In this document: one piece after another, positions 1 to 6,090 of the stretch
Layout: each line of letters opens with the position of its first letter
Numbering within the stretch: position 1 is the first letter of the stretch
Assembly (NCBI GenBank): GCA_937886455.1
Contig: CALGCU010000129.1
Span: forward strand, 1 to 6,090
Direction of reading: 5' to 3'
DNA length: 6,090 bases
Source of the DNA: an uncultured Bacteroidales bacterium
GTDB taxonomy: Bacteria; Bacteroidota; Bacteroidia; Bacteroidales; Paludibacteraceae
The notes under the pieces: generated by a model
What the model was told of the DNA's origin: nothing
The model's input: the letters and a program-made list of their open reading frames with translations, nothing else
Database searches by the model: none
Position numbers and translations under genes: made by a program

Positions 1-1256
1 CTCTTGAGGCATTGGATGTAGGATTGTGTCAACATCCTAACCATCCAGAGTTATTACAGAAACGCGTCAAAGTATTGATAGAAAGAGGAGACTTAAATGA
101 AGCGGAATGTTGCCTGGAACACCTCATTGAGCATGACAGTTATGATACGTGTATTCTCAAAACGGAAATTCTGGCGAAATTTAATCGAATAGAAGAAGCT
201 AAGGAAATGGCTCTGCATATACTGCGACACCATGATAGTTCCGAAGCAGCCTATCTTGACATTTCAGATATATTTAGGGATTGTGACCAACATTCCACCG
301 CCTTATATTTTATAGAACAGCGAGAGAAAGTGGCACCTTTATCCGTGGACATGCTTTTTGAGAAAGCATACTTTCTGGAACAAGAAGGTGACTACGAACA
401 AGCCATTCAAACCTATCAAGATATCATTTCCATTGATTCATACATTGGCGAGGCTTGGTTTAACTTAGGTCAGGTGTATTACACTCTACAAAGATATGAC
501 GAGGCAATCCATGCCTATACCATGTACGTTACAATCAATGAAGATGACCCATTGGCATGGATTCAAAAAGGACACGCACATTTTCTTAACAAGGATGCTG
601 ATAGCGCTCTAACATGCTACACAAAATGCATGAATTTCTATAGCGAGAAGTGGGAGTTATACATTTTTATTGCAGAATGCTTGGTATTGAAAAAAGAATA
701 TGATAAAGCCATTGGGTTTTATCAAGATTCCCTAAACGAACGCTCCAACAACTACAAGGCCCTTATAGGACTTGCTGTTTGCCATATAGAGACAGGAAAT
801 TATATAGAGGCACAACGTAATCTATTCACAGCGACAAATATATCTCCAGAATCATATGAAGCCTGGTTTTATTTGGGAGAAATAGAGAATTTTCAACATC
901 ATACGCAGGCAGCAATAGAGTATTTTAAGAAATCATACATGCTCAATGATACTGATATTGTAATAGGGATGGCATTAGGACACATCTATGCTAACATGAA
1001 GGATTATGATAAGGCCATACCCTATTATCAAAAGGCGCTTGAATATGCCGACGAGTTTCAACGTGTTGATATATTAGTGTTTTTGGCTACATGTTATTAT
1101 TATACCGGTCAACATGACATGACCTTGTATTATGCAGAAAAAGCCATCAAACAAAATGCTGATGCATTGAGTTTTTTCTACACAATGTGTCCTGAAGCCG
1201 TAGATACATTATCAGATATCATTGAAGAAAACAATCACAAAACTACAAAACAATAA
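1..1256 (+). CDS. Tetratricopeptide-repeat (TPR) protein, 5'-truncated by the window edge
   Basis: This is the C-terminal part of a TPR scaffold protein; its partner is unknown. The frame is open to the left edge (codons run from base 3: Leu-Glu-Ala-Leu). The TTG at 12 is therefore an internal Leu codon, and the true start lies upstream. Counting from base 12 as residue 1, helix-turn-helix units recur every 34 residues, starting at 112, 146, 180, 214, 248, 282 and 316. They carry TPR signature positions such as the W/LG in 'AWFNLGQVYY' and 'YDEAI' or 'YDKAI' near the turn. Degenerate units lie before (about 12-45) and after (about 352-385). The protein ends in a short acidic and polar tail at a TAA (1254-1256). 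No membrane segment is visible in this part, so a cytoplasmic location is likely, but the missing N-terminus could carry a signal. A 3-nt gap to the DUF368 gene implies co-transcription. The TPR assignment is firm; the specific role is unknown. Confidence 0.9.
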   Translation, partial: LEALDVGLCQHPNHPELLQKRVKVLIERGDLNEAECCLEHLIEHDSYDTCILKTEILAKFNRIEEAKEMALHILRHHDSSEAAYLDISDIFRDCDQHSTALYFIEQREKVAPLSVDMLFEKAYFLEQEGDYEQAIQTYQDIISIDSYIGEAWFNLGQVYYTLQRYDEAIHAYTMYVTINEDDPLAWIQKGHAHFLNKDADSALTCYTKCMNFYSEKWELYIFIAECLVLKKEYDKAIGFYQDSLNERSNNYKALIGLAVCHIETGNYIEAQRNLFTATNISPESYEAWFYLGEIENFQHHTQAAIEYFKKSYMLNDTDIVIGMALGHIYANMKDYDKAIPYYQKALEYADEFQRVDILVFLATCYYYTGQHDMTLYYAEKAIKQNADALSFFYTMCPEAVDTLSDIIEENNHKTTKQ

Positions 1257-1259
1257 AAT

Positions 1260-2183
1260 ATGAAGAATTGGATCTTATTATTTTTAAAAGGTGTAGCCAT
1301 GGGGGCTTCGGATGTTGTTCCTGGTGTATCAGGAGGGACAATCGCCTTTATAACCGGAATCTACGAACGCTTGCTCGCGGCTATCAAGAGTTTTAACTTC
1401 AGCAATATAAAATTATTGTTTACCGGAAAATTCAAACAATTCTGGAAAAACATTGACGGTAACTTCCTGCTCTGTTTATTTGCAGGGATAGCCACAAGTT
1501 TTCTTTCCTTAGCCAAACTTATCACTTACTTGATTGAATACCATCCCGTAGAGATTTGGTCATTCTTTTTTGGTCTCATCATTGCTTCAACTATTTTTGT
1601 AGGACGCGGGGTAAAGTGGAATTGGAAGACAGCCTTATCTTTCATATTATTCACTCTGCTTGCCTTCTTTATAACATCTCCCCAGAATGCACCCTTACAA
1701 TTTAGCACAGAAACAGCCTATTGGTACATCTTTTTATGTGGTTCAATAGCCATTTGTGCTATGATTCTTCCCGGCATTTCGGGTAGTTTTATGTTAGTTC
1801 TATTAGGTCAATACACATATATTCTACAATCACTATTAGAACTCAACATTCCAGTCATTTTAGTATTCGCCTGCGGAGCTATCATCGGCATTGTAAGCTT
1901 TTCTCATTTACTTACCTGGTTGTTTAAGCATTATGAAATGATAACCCTATCAGCCCTCACCGGTTTTATGTCGGGTTCACTCAACAAAATATGGCCATGG
2001 AAAGAAACATTGGAAACCTACATAGATCGTCATGGTAAAGAACAAGCTTTAATTCAAAAAAACATACTACCCACAATTGACAGTCAATTTTTATGTGCCA
2101 TTCTCCTCATCTTAGTCGGCATAGCATTGGTACTTAGCATTGAATATATTTCTAACCATCAAAAGAAGAATCAAGCTGTATGA
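1260..2183 (+). CDS. DUF368 family membrane protein, predicted polyprenyl-phosphate (undecaprenyl-phosphate) translocase, PopT-like
   Basis: This is a 307-residue polytopic inner-membrane protein. The DUF368 signature is near the N-terminus: KG at 10-11, then MGASDVVPGVSGG at 14-26 followed by 'TIAFITGIYE'. A second, related motif, LPGISGS, sits at 170-176 before 'FMLVLLGQY'. The two Pro-Gly-x-Ser-Gly elements suggest an internal duplication, as expected of a transporter with two inverted halves. Hydrophobic stretches suggest about seven or eight membrane segments. Members of this family (PopT) have been shown in other bacteria to return undecaprenyl phosphate from the outer to the inner leaflet for reuse in peptidoglycan and surface-glycan synthesis. 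Assigning that role here is by family. The ATG at 1260 follows the upstream TAA by 3 nt, and the signature begins about 10 residues in, so the start is well placed. The stop overlaps the aroE start. The gene looks intact and of normal length. Confidence 0.92.
   Translation: MKNWILLFLKGVAMGASDVVPGVSGGTIAFITGIYERLLAAIKSFNFSNIKLLFTGKFKQFWKNIDGNFLLCLFAGIATSFLSLAKLITYLIEYHPVEIWSFFFGLIIASTIFVGRGVKWNWKTALSFILFTLLAFFITSPQNAPLQFSTETAYWYIFLCGSIAICAMILPGISGSFMLVLLGQYTYILQSLLELNIPVILVFACGAIIGIVSFSHLLTWLFKHYEMITLSALTGFMSGSLNKIWPWKETLETYIDRHGKEQALIQKNILPTIDSQFLCAILLILVGIALVLSIEYISNHQKKNQAV
2180..2183 (+). other. ATGA stop/start overlap joining the DUF368 gene and aroE
   Basis: The ATG of aroE (2180-2182) and the TGA of the DUF368 gene (2181-2183) share bases. 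This is the classic arrangement for termination-reinitiation coupling. No Shine-Dalgarno-like purine run stands clearly in front of it (the upstream bases are AGCTGT), so reinitiation by ribosomes finishing DUF368 may be the main way aroE is translated. The overlap is seen directly; the coupling is inferred. Confidence 0.75.
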
Positions 2184-2917
2184 AACACTTTGGTCTAATT
2201 GGTTATCCTTTAGGACATTCCTTTTCGCAAAAGTTCTTTACACAGAAGTTTCAACAAGAAGGAATCAATGCTGTCTATGAACTCTATCCACTCCTTCAAA
2301 TAGAGGAATTTCCGAATTTATGTAAACAAACCTGTCTAACCGGTCTCAATGTAACCATTCCTTATAAAGAAACCATCATTCCCTATCTGCATGAATTGGA
2401 TCACACTGCTGCAGAGATTGGGGCTGTAAATGTCATCAAATTTACACGTAACAACGGATTAGCACATCTGAAAGGATTCAATACAGACGTTATTGGCTTT
2501 ATGGAAAGCATACGTCCACATCTAACCCAAGAACACAAAAAAGCCCTAATATTTGGTACAGGAGGAGCATCAAAAGCAATTGAATATGGTCTAAAACAAC
2601 TGGGTATAGAGACACAACTTGTTTCACGACATAAGCGGGTAAACACCCTCACATATTCAGAACTTACCCTTGATACATATAACGACTATCAAGTATTGGT
2701 CAATGCCACACCATTAGGGACCTATCCTAATGTCAATGAATGTATTCCCATTCAGTTTGATAATATAACAGAAAAACATTTATTGTTTGATGTTGTTTAT
2801 AATCCCGAAGAAACACTATTTTTGCAACAAGGAAGGGCACATGGTGCAATAACCATAAATGGTATTGGCATGCTACATGGTCAAGCAAAGGCAGCATGGG
2901 CTATTTGGAACTCATAA
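2180..2917 (+). CDS. aroE: Shikimate dehydrogenase (NADP+)
   Basis: AroE reduces 3-dehydroshikimate to shikimate in the cytoplasm, the fourth step toward chorismate and the aromatic amino acids. The shikimate-binding 'GHSFSQ' is at 12-17 (Ser14, Ser16). 'GLNVTIPYKE' at 55-64 holds the catalytic Lys63, and 'FNTDVIGF' at 100-107 holds the catalytic Asp103. The Rossmann glycine loop GTGGASKA is at 126-133. A basic patch, Ser149-Arg150 to Lys152-Arg153, follows the second strand, as expected for binding the NADP 2'-phosphate. 'NATPLGTYP' is at 175-183, and Gln235 of 'HGQAKAAW' matches the late substrate-binding Gln. At 245 residues it is shorter than the E. coli enzyme (272) but has every key residue, which fits the compact Bacteroidota type. 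The ATG lies inside the DUF368 stop (ATGA), so translation is probably coupled. It ends with two in-frame TAA codons (2915-2920). No sign of decay. Confidence 0.96.
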   Translation: MKHFGLIGYPLGHSFSQKFFTQKFQQEGINAVYELYPLLQIEEFPNLCKQTCLTGLNVTIPYKETIIPYLHELDHTAAEIGAVNVIKFTRNNGLAHLKGFNTDVIGFMESIRPHLTQEHKKALIFGTGGASKAIEYGLKQLGIETQLVSRHKRVNTLTYSELTLDTYNDYQVLVNATPLGTYPNVNECIPIQFDNITEKHLLFDVVYNPEETLFLQQGRAHGAITINGIGMLHGQAKAAWAIWNS

Positions 2918-2927
2918 TAACAAAGAT

Positions 2928-3968
2928 ATGAAACGTTACCATTATTTACTACTCGGTCTCTTAACATCATTAACAACCTTAGCACAACAGCCACATAAAG
3001 GAGAGTCGGTGCTTCTATACCATCTGCCAAAGACCACCATTGTCTTTCAACTTAGTATAGAGAAGACCATTCAACAACCCGGTAAGTTTTATCTATACGC
3101 AGAAAAATATCTGGGTACTACTGATGTTATCACAGAAGCAAAAGAATCATACACACTAAAAAAAGTAAGCATCAAAACCAAAAGCGAAGCAGACCTTAAT
3201 CGCACATACGCTATTCCCATCTCCGAGAAAATGAATGCATCATATGAGGTAAATAAAAAAGGAATTCTATGTAGCATCAATACACAAGTTACACACGCCA
3301 CACCTAAAACATCTACAAGTACTCAATCTGCACGAAAAGTCAGCACAGAAATAACAGAACTCAGTCCGTATAACGAAGAGCAGATGCGCGCTAATTCTAT
3401 TGGGAAAATGGCAGAAGAGGTTGCACAACAAATCTACCGCATCAGAGAAAGTCGCTTAAATTTATTGATGGGTGATGTTGACCAACTCCCAAACGACGGA
3501 AACTCTCTCAAAACTATGCTAAAACAACTCAATGAAGAAGAAAAAAAGCTATGTGCCTTGTTTGTAGGAACTACCACTACAACATCCTATCAAGGGACAC
3601 TTGAATATACACCCTCTGAGCGTTTGGACAACCACATATTATTCCGTTTCTCAGCGCAAGAAGGTGTAGTTTCCGCAGATGACCTGAGTGGTGAACCTAT
3701 TTACCTCAATCTGACACCTACGATTCAAGACTATGCACCAGAGACCAAAAAAAGCAAAAAGAATCAAGTTGAGACTGCCATCTATTATAACAAACCCGGC
3801 TCAGCCATAGTAGTTGTGAGTGATGGGCAAAAAAATCTTTGTAAAAAGAATATTATCATTCCACAATTTGGCATCAGCATTCCATTACCTATGTCACTAT
3901 TTGAGAAAAATAACTACAAAGCCATTTTTGACACTAAAACAGGAGCATTATTAGAACTAACCAAATAA
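2928..3968 (+). CDS. DUF4831 family secreted protein of unknown function
   Basis: This is a 346-residue exported protein. Residues 1-19 look like a Sec signal peptide: Lys2-Arg3, a Leu-rich core at 7-15, and a Thr-Leu-Ala end with likely cleavage before Gln20. No lipobox Cys is present, so it should be released into the periplasm or attached peripherally. Family-like features are 'PGKFYLYAEKYLG' at 51-63 and the conserved helix from Ile158, 'MAEEVAQQIYRIRESRLNLL', followed by a 'GDVDQLPNDG' loop. A Thr/Ser-rich linker (about 122-137) separates the N-terminal domain from that helix. The C-terminal half looks beta-rich. The frame stays open upstream to an ATG at 2859, but that start would overlap aroE by 59 nt and put 23 polar residues before the signal peptide. 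The ATG at 2928, 10 nt after aroE, is clearly better. DUF4831 has no established biochemical role that I know of. The family call rests on recognising these segments by eye. Confidence 0.85.
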   Translation: MKRYHYLLLGLLTSLTTLAQQPHKGESVLLYHLPKTTIVFQLSIEKTIQQPGKFYLYAEKYLGTTDVITEAKESYTLKKVSIKTKSEADLNRTYAIPISEKMNASYEVNKKGILCSINTQVTHATPKTSTSTQSARKVSTEITELSPYNEEQMRANSIGKMAEEVAQQIYRIRESRLNLLMGDVDQLPNDGNSLKTMLKQLNEEEKKLCALFVGTTTTTSYQGTLEYTPSERLDNHILFRFSAQEGVVSADDLSGEPIYLNLTPTIQDYAPETKKSKKNQVETAIYYNKPGSAIVVVSDGQKNLCKKNIIIPQFGISIPLPMSLFEKNNYKAIFDTKTGALLELTK

Positions 3969-3976
3969 TTATCAAT

Positions 3977-4867
3977 ATGAACAAACAAATTAAAATTATT
4001 GGTATTGCCGGCATTATTATCATATTCATCCTGCTTGGGATAACACTTTGGAGTGTACATGAAAACCAACAAACCAAAGTAGAGATGGCAGAAATGGAGG
4101 ACATGATTAACTTTGAAAAAGAACAATTAGAAGAGGAATTCAATGACTTCGCTATGCAGTTTGATGGATACGGAGCTGACATTCACAATGATTCTTTGGT
4201 AAACCTTTTAGACCAAGAAAAACAAAAAGTAGTTCAACTCTTAGAGGAACTCAAACTCACAAAAGCGACTAACGCAAGACGAATAGCAGAACTCAAAAAA
4301 GAACTTGCAACAGTACGTTCGGTTATGGTACAATATGTACACCAGATTGACTCACTTGACCGGATAAACAAAACACTTGTAGCCGATAATATTGCCATCA
4401 AGAAGAAATATGAAGATGTTTCACAACAAGCCGAGATACTACAACAAGAAAAAGAAGCATTACATCAAACTGTTGTAAGAGCTAGCATGCTTGAAATTTA
4501 CGACTTTAAAGTTGAAATGCTTAATAAAAAAGACCGCATAACAAAGCGATACACACAAATAGCCAAACTAAGATTTGCATATGGGATTGCGAAGAACATC
4601 ACCACAGAACCCGGGATGAAAACACTCTACCTTAGAATAGTACGACCGGATGGTGAAGTGCTACAAAAGTCAGCAGAACATCTTTTTTCATTTGAAAATA
4701 CAGAATTAGTCTATTCACTAAAGAAAGATTTTGAATATGCCGGCGAAGCCATTACCGATGAACTATATTGGACTGTAGAAGAAATACTACCCATTGGAGA
4801 ATATAGTGCAGACTTCTTTATTGATGGTCGTCAACTTGCTCGCTTTAATTTTCGTATAGAAAAATAG
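3977..4867 (+). CDS. Membrane-anchored periplasmic coiled-coil protein of unknown function
   Basis: This is a 296-residue protein that I recognise only as a type common in Bacteroidales and usually annotated as hypothetical. A single Ile-rich hydrophobic segment at about 5-26 has Lys3 and Lys6 before it and a polar stretch after it, giving a signal anchor with the rest probably in the periplasm. A strongly acidic helix follows (about 33-55). A long heptad-patterned region rich in Glu, Lys, Gln and Leu spans about 67-165 and should form a coiled coil about 100 residues long. The C-terminal part (about 169-296) looks like a compact beta domain, with 'TLYLRIVRPDGEVL' and an ending 'FFIDGRQLARFNFRIE'. 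Two Asp-Ser-Leu triplets lie in the presumed periplasmic part (72-74, 125-127). Coiled-coil composition can give spurious hits to SMC-like proteins; there is no ATPase motif, so that label would be wrong. The gene starts 8 nt after DUF4831 and ends 14 nt before gldG. It could be a spacer or tether in the envelope (inference). Confidence 0.85.
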   Translation: MNKQIKIIGIAGIIIIFILLGITLWSVHENQQTKVEMAEMEDMINFEKEQLEEEFNDFAMQFDGYGADIHNDSLVNLLDQEKQKVVQLLEELKLTKATNARRIAELKKELATVRSVMVQYVHQIDSLDRINKTLVADNIAIKKKYEDVSQQAEILQQEKEALHQTVVRASMLEIYDFKVEMLNKKDRITKRYTQIAKLRFAYGIAKNITTEPGMKTLYLRIVRPDGEVLQKSAEHLFSFENTELVYSLKKDFEYAGEAITDELYWTVEEILPIGEYSADFFIDGRQLARFNFRIEK

Positions 4868-4881
4868 GACAAACAACATTT

Positions 4882-6090
4882 ATGAAATATCTAAAGAAAT
4901 ATTCACTACTACTCGGAATACTTTTGACAATATTAGTCAACGTGCTTTCAGTAACGTTCTTTCATCGATTTGATATGACATCAGATAAACGTTACAGCAT
5001 TAGTAATCCCACCAAAGAACTGATGCGCAGGCTTCCAGAGCCCGTTTCCGTTACAATATATTTAGATGGGGATATGAATACAGGATTCCTACAATTGAAA
5101 CGAGCAGTAGGCGAACTCTTAGATGAATTGTCAGTATATTCAGCACACAATCTACAATATCACTATTGTAATCCTACTACACTCACAGGTAATGAGCGTG
5201 ATCGTTTGTTAGAAGAATTCGAGCTTTTAGGTATTCATCCCACTGTCATACACGAACGTAATAGCGAAGGGAAAGCAGTACAACGCATGTTGTTTCCTTG
5301 GGCAAAGATCACATTAGGTAATCACAGCGAAACAATCTGTCTGCTAAAAAACATACGCGGACTAAGTGGAGAAGAGAACCTTAATATTTCCATTGAAAAC
5401 CTTGAATTTGCTTTCACTGACGCCACACGCCTGCTATGTCAAAAAGAAATAACCAAGATTGCTTTCATTGAAGGACACGGCGAATTAAGCGAATATCACA
5501 CATGGGACATTTCACGAGCATTAAGCAGATATTTCCAAATTGATAGAGGACAACTAAACAACGACCCTAACATACTTTCGCCGTATAAAGCCATCATTAT
5601 TGCATCACCACGAGAACAATTCAGCGAACAAGACAAATTTATCATTGACCAATACATCATGAATGGAGGACGCGTATTATGGTTGTTAGACGGAGTACGA
5701 CTTGACGAGAATAGTCTGAGCACTACCGGGATTTCACCCACTATTCCGCTTGACTTGAATCTCACCGATATGTTATTTCGTTATGGAGTACGCATCAACC
5801 CCATGATTATTCAAGACGAACAGTGTCTTATGGTTCCAGTGAACGTAGCAGCAGAAGGAACGACTCCTCAATTTCAACCCATGCCATGGTATTTTGCCCC
5901 TCTATTGCTTACTTCACCCAACCATTCCGTTTCACGTAACACCGCACAAGTAAGTGGTACATTTGTCTCTTGCATTGACCTTGTGGGAGATGACACCCGC
6001 ATACAAAAAGAAATTATCTTGGCCTCCTCCAATGCCACTCACCTCATCAGTGCACCAGCTGCTATCAACGTAGAAGAATTTGAAATCACC
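4882..6090 (+). CDS. gldG: GldG-type gliding-motility-associated ABC transporter auxiliary protein, 3'-truncated by the window edge
   Basis: The frame is open from the ATG at 4882 to the last base, giving 403 residues with no stop. Family members are usually about 550 residues, so roughly the last quarter, normally ending in a C-terminal membrane segment, lies outside. An N-terminal membrane segment at about 8-27 is followed directly by the GldG hallmark 'RFDMTSDKRYSIS' (29-41). Next comes a domain with 'EPVSVTIYLDG', then 'IAFIEGHGE' (193-201) and 'NGGRVLWLLDGV' (261-272), as in the ABC-type uncharacterised transport domain shared with IftA/GldG-like proteins. Such proteins are thought to work with an ATPase (GldA) and a permease (GldF). 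In Flavobacterium the set was linked to gliding, but homologues are common in non-gliding Bacteroidota, so motility should not be assumed. No gldF lies directly upstream; the neighbour is the coiled-coil gene. The family call is strong and the function here is uncertain. Confidence 0.9.
   Translation, partial: MKYLKKYSLLLGILLTILVNVLSVTFFHRFDMTSDKRYSISNPTKELMRRLPEPVSVTIYLDGDMNTGFLQLKRAVGELLDELSVYSAHNLQYHYCNPTTLTGNERDRLLEEFELLGIHPTVIHERNSEGKAVQRMLFPWAKITLGNHSETICLLKNIRGLSGEENLNISIENLEFAFTDATRLLCQKEITKIAFIEGHGELSEYHTWDISRALSRYFQIDRGQLNNDPNILSPYKAIIIASPREQFSEQDKFIIDQYIMNGGRVLWLLDGVRLDENSLSTTGISPTIPLDLNLTDMLFRYGVRINPMIIQDEQCLMVPVNVAAEGTTPQFQPMPWYFAPLLLTSPNHSVSRNTAQVSGTFVSCIDLVGDDTRIQKEIILASSNATHLISAPAAINVEEFEIT

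Larger units (their letters stand above)
1..6090 (+). other. Probable single operon: TPR - DUF368 - aroE - DUF4831 - coiled-coil - gldG
   Basis: Six co-directional genes are separated by 3, -4, 10, 8 and 14 nt. None of these junctions can hold a usual intergenic promoter plus leader, or a hairpin terminator. All five visible starts are ATG preceded by T at -1 and A/T-rich bases, without a clear Shine-Dalgarno sequence, as is typical of Bacteroidota. The promoter must lie left of the window or inside a coding region. A promoter inside aroE serving the last three genes cannot be excluded by reading. Both ends of the unit are outside the window. Confidence 0.7.

Noticed and set aside
12..14. TTG as the start codon of the TPR gene
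   Set aside because: The same frame is open to the window edge, and the upstream codons fit a continuing TPR helix, so the protein almost surely starts outside the window.
1526..1708. Minus-strand frame of 60 codons inside DUF368
   Set aside because: Shadow of a well-supported gene, with no initiation signal or family resemblance.
2401..2652. Minus-strand frame of 83 codons inside aroE
   Set aside because: It spans the catalytic Asp and Rossmann-loop region of aroE. The Cys/Arg-rich antisense product is an artefact of the opposite reading.
2918..2927. Possible terminator or promoter between aroE and the DUF4831 gene
   Set aside because: The gap is 10 nt, with no inverted repeat, no T-run and no room for a Bacteroidota -33/-7 promoter outside the coding sequence.
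3089..3301. Minus-strand frame of 70 codons inside the DUF4831 gene
   Set aside because: Antisense to conserved family segments, with no independent support.
3534..3548. Run of seven A's (also near 3746 and 3830) as a possible programmed slippage site
   Set aside because: The frame runs intact through all three and the runs are Lys-rich codons in AT-rich DNA. Nothing suggests an alternative product.
3914..4182. Two overlapping minus-strand frames at the DUF4831/coiled-coil junction, one with a hydrophobic tail
   Set aside because: They are antisense to real genes. The hydrophobic tail is simply the reverse complement of the Ile-rich membrane anchor codons of the coiled-coil gene.
4200..4480. 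SMC or chromosome-segregation ATPase suggested by the coiled coil
   Set aside because: There is no Walker motif, the protein is only 296 residues, and it has an N-terminal membrane anchor. The resemblance is coiled-coil composition only.
5496..5765. Minus-strand open frame of 89 codons
   Set aside because: It lies wholly inside gldG, whose frame has clear family motifs. The antisense product has no recognisable motif, and no gap or promoter supports it.

Overview
The window looks like a chromosomal segment from a member of the Bacteroidota, most likely the order Bacteroidales. Three things point there. DUF4831 is essentially a Bacteroidales family. GldG is a Bacteroidota family. The start codons have A/T-rich leaders without clear Shine-Dalgarno sequences, as is usual in this phylum. 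The DNA is AT-rich by eye. I cannot name the genus.

All six genes are on the + strand and packed head to tail, which suggests a single transcription unit entering from the left and leaving to the right. In order they are: (1) the C-terminal bulk of a tetratricopeptide-repeat protein, open at the left edge; (2) a DUF368 membrane protein of the polyprenyl-phosphate translocase (PopT) family; (3) shikimate dehydrogenase AroE; (4) a secreted DUF4831 protein; (5) a membrane-anchored coiled-coil protein of unknown function; (6) a GldG-type protein cut by the right edge. Only about 35 of the 6090 bases lie between genes (gaps of 3, 10, 8 and 14 nt), and genes 2 and 3 overlap by 4 nt. There is therefore no room for a conventional terminator or intergenic promoter, and I see no RNA gene, mobile element, CRISPR array or DNA repeat. 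No stretch over 300 bases lacks a gene.

Functionally the set mixes housekeeping metabolism (AroE, aromatic precursors) with the cell envelope. DUF368 would return undecaprenyl phosphate for reuse in wall and glycan synthesis. DUF4831, the coiled-coil protein and GldG all carry an N-terminal export or anchor segment followed by a large domain that should lie outside the cytoplasm. The last three genes are the least understood part. GldG lacks the adjacent upstream gldF permease gene that often accompanies it, and two uncharacterised envelope proteins stand there instead. That is a genuine lead, but nothing here proves a new system. The rest is an ordinary, intact, conserved-looking operon.
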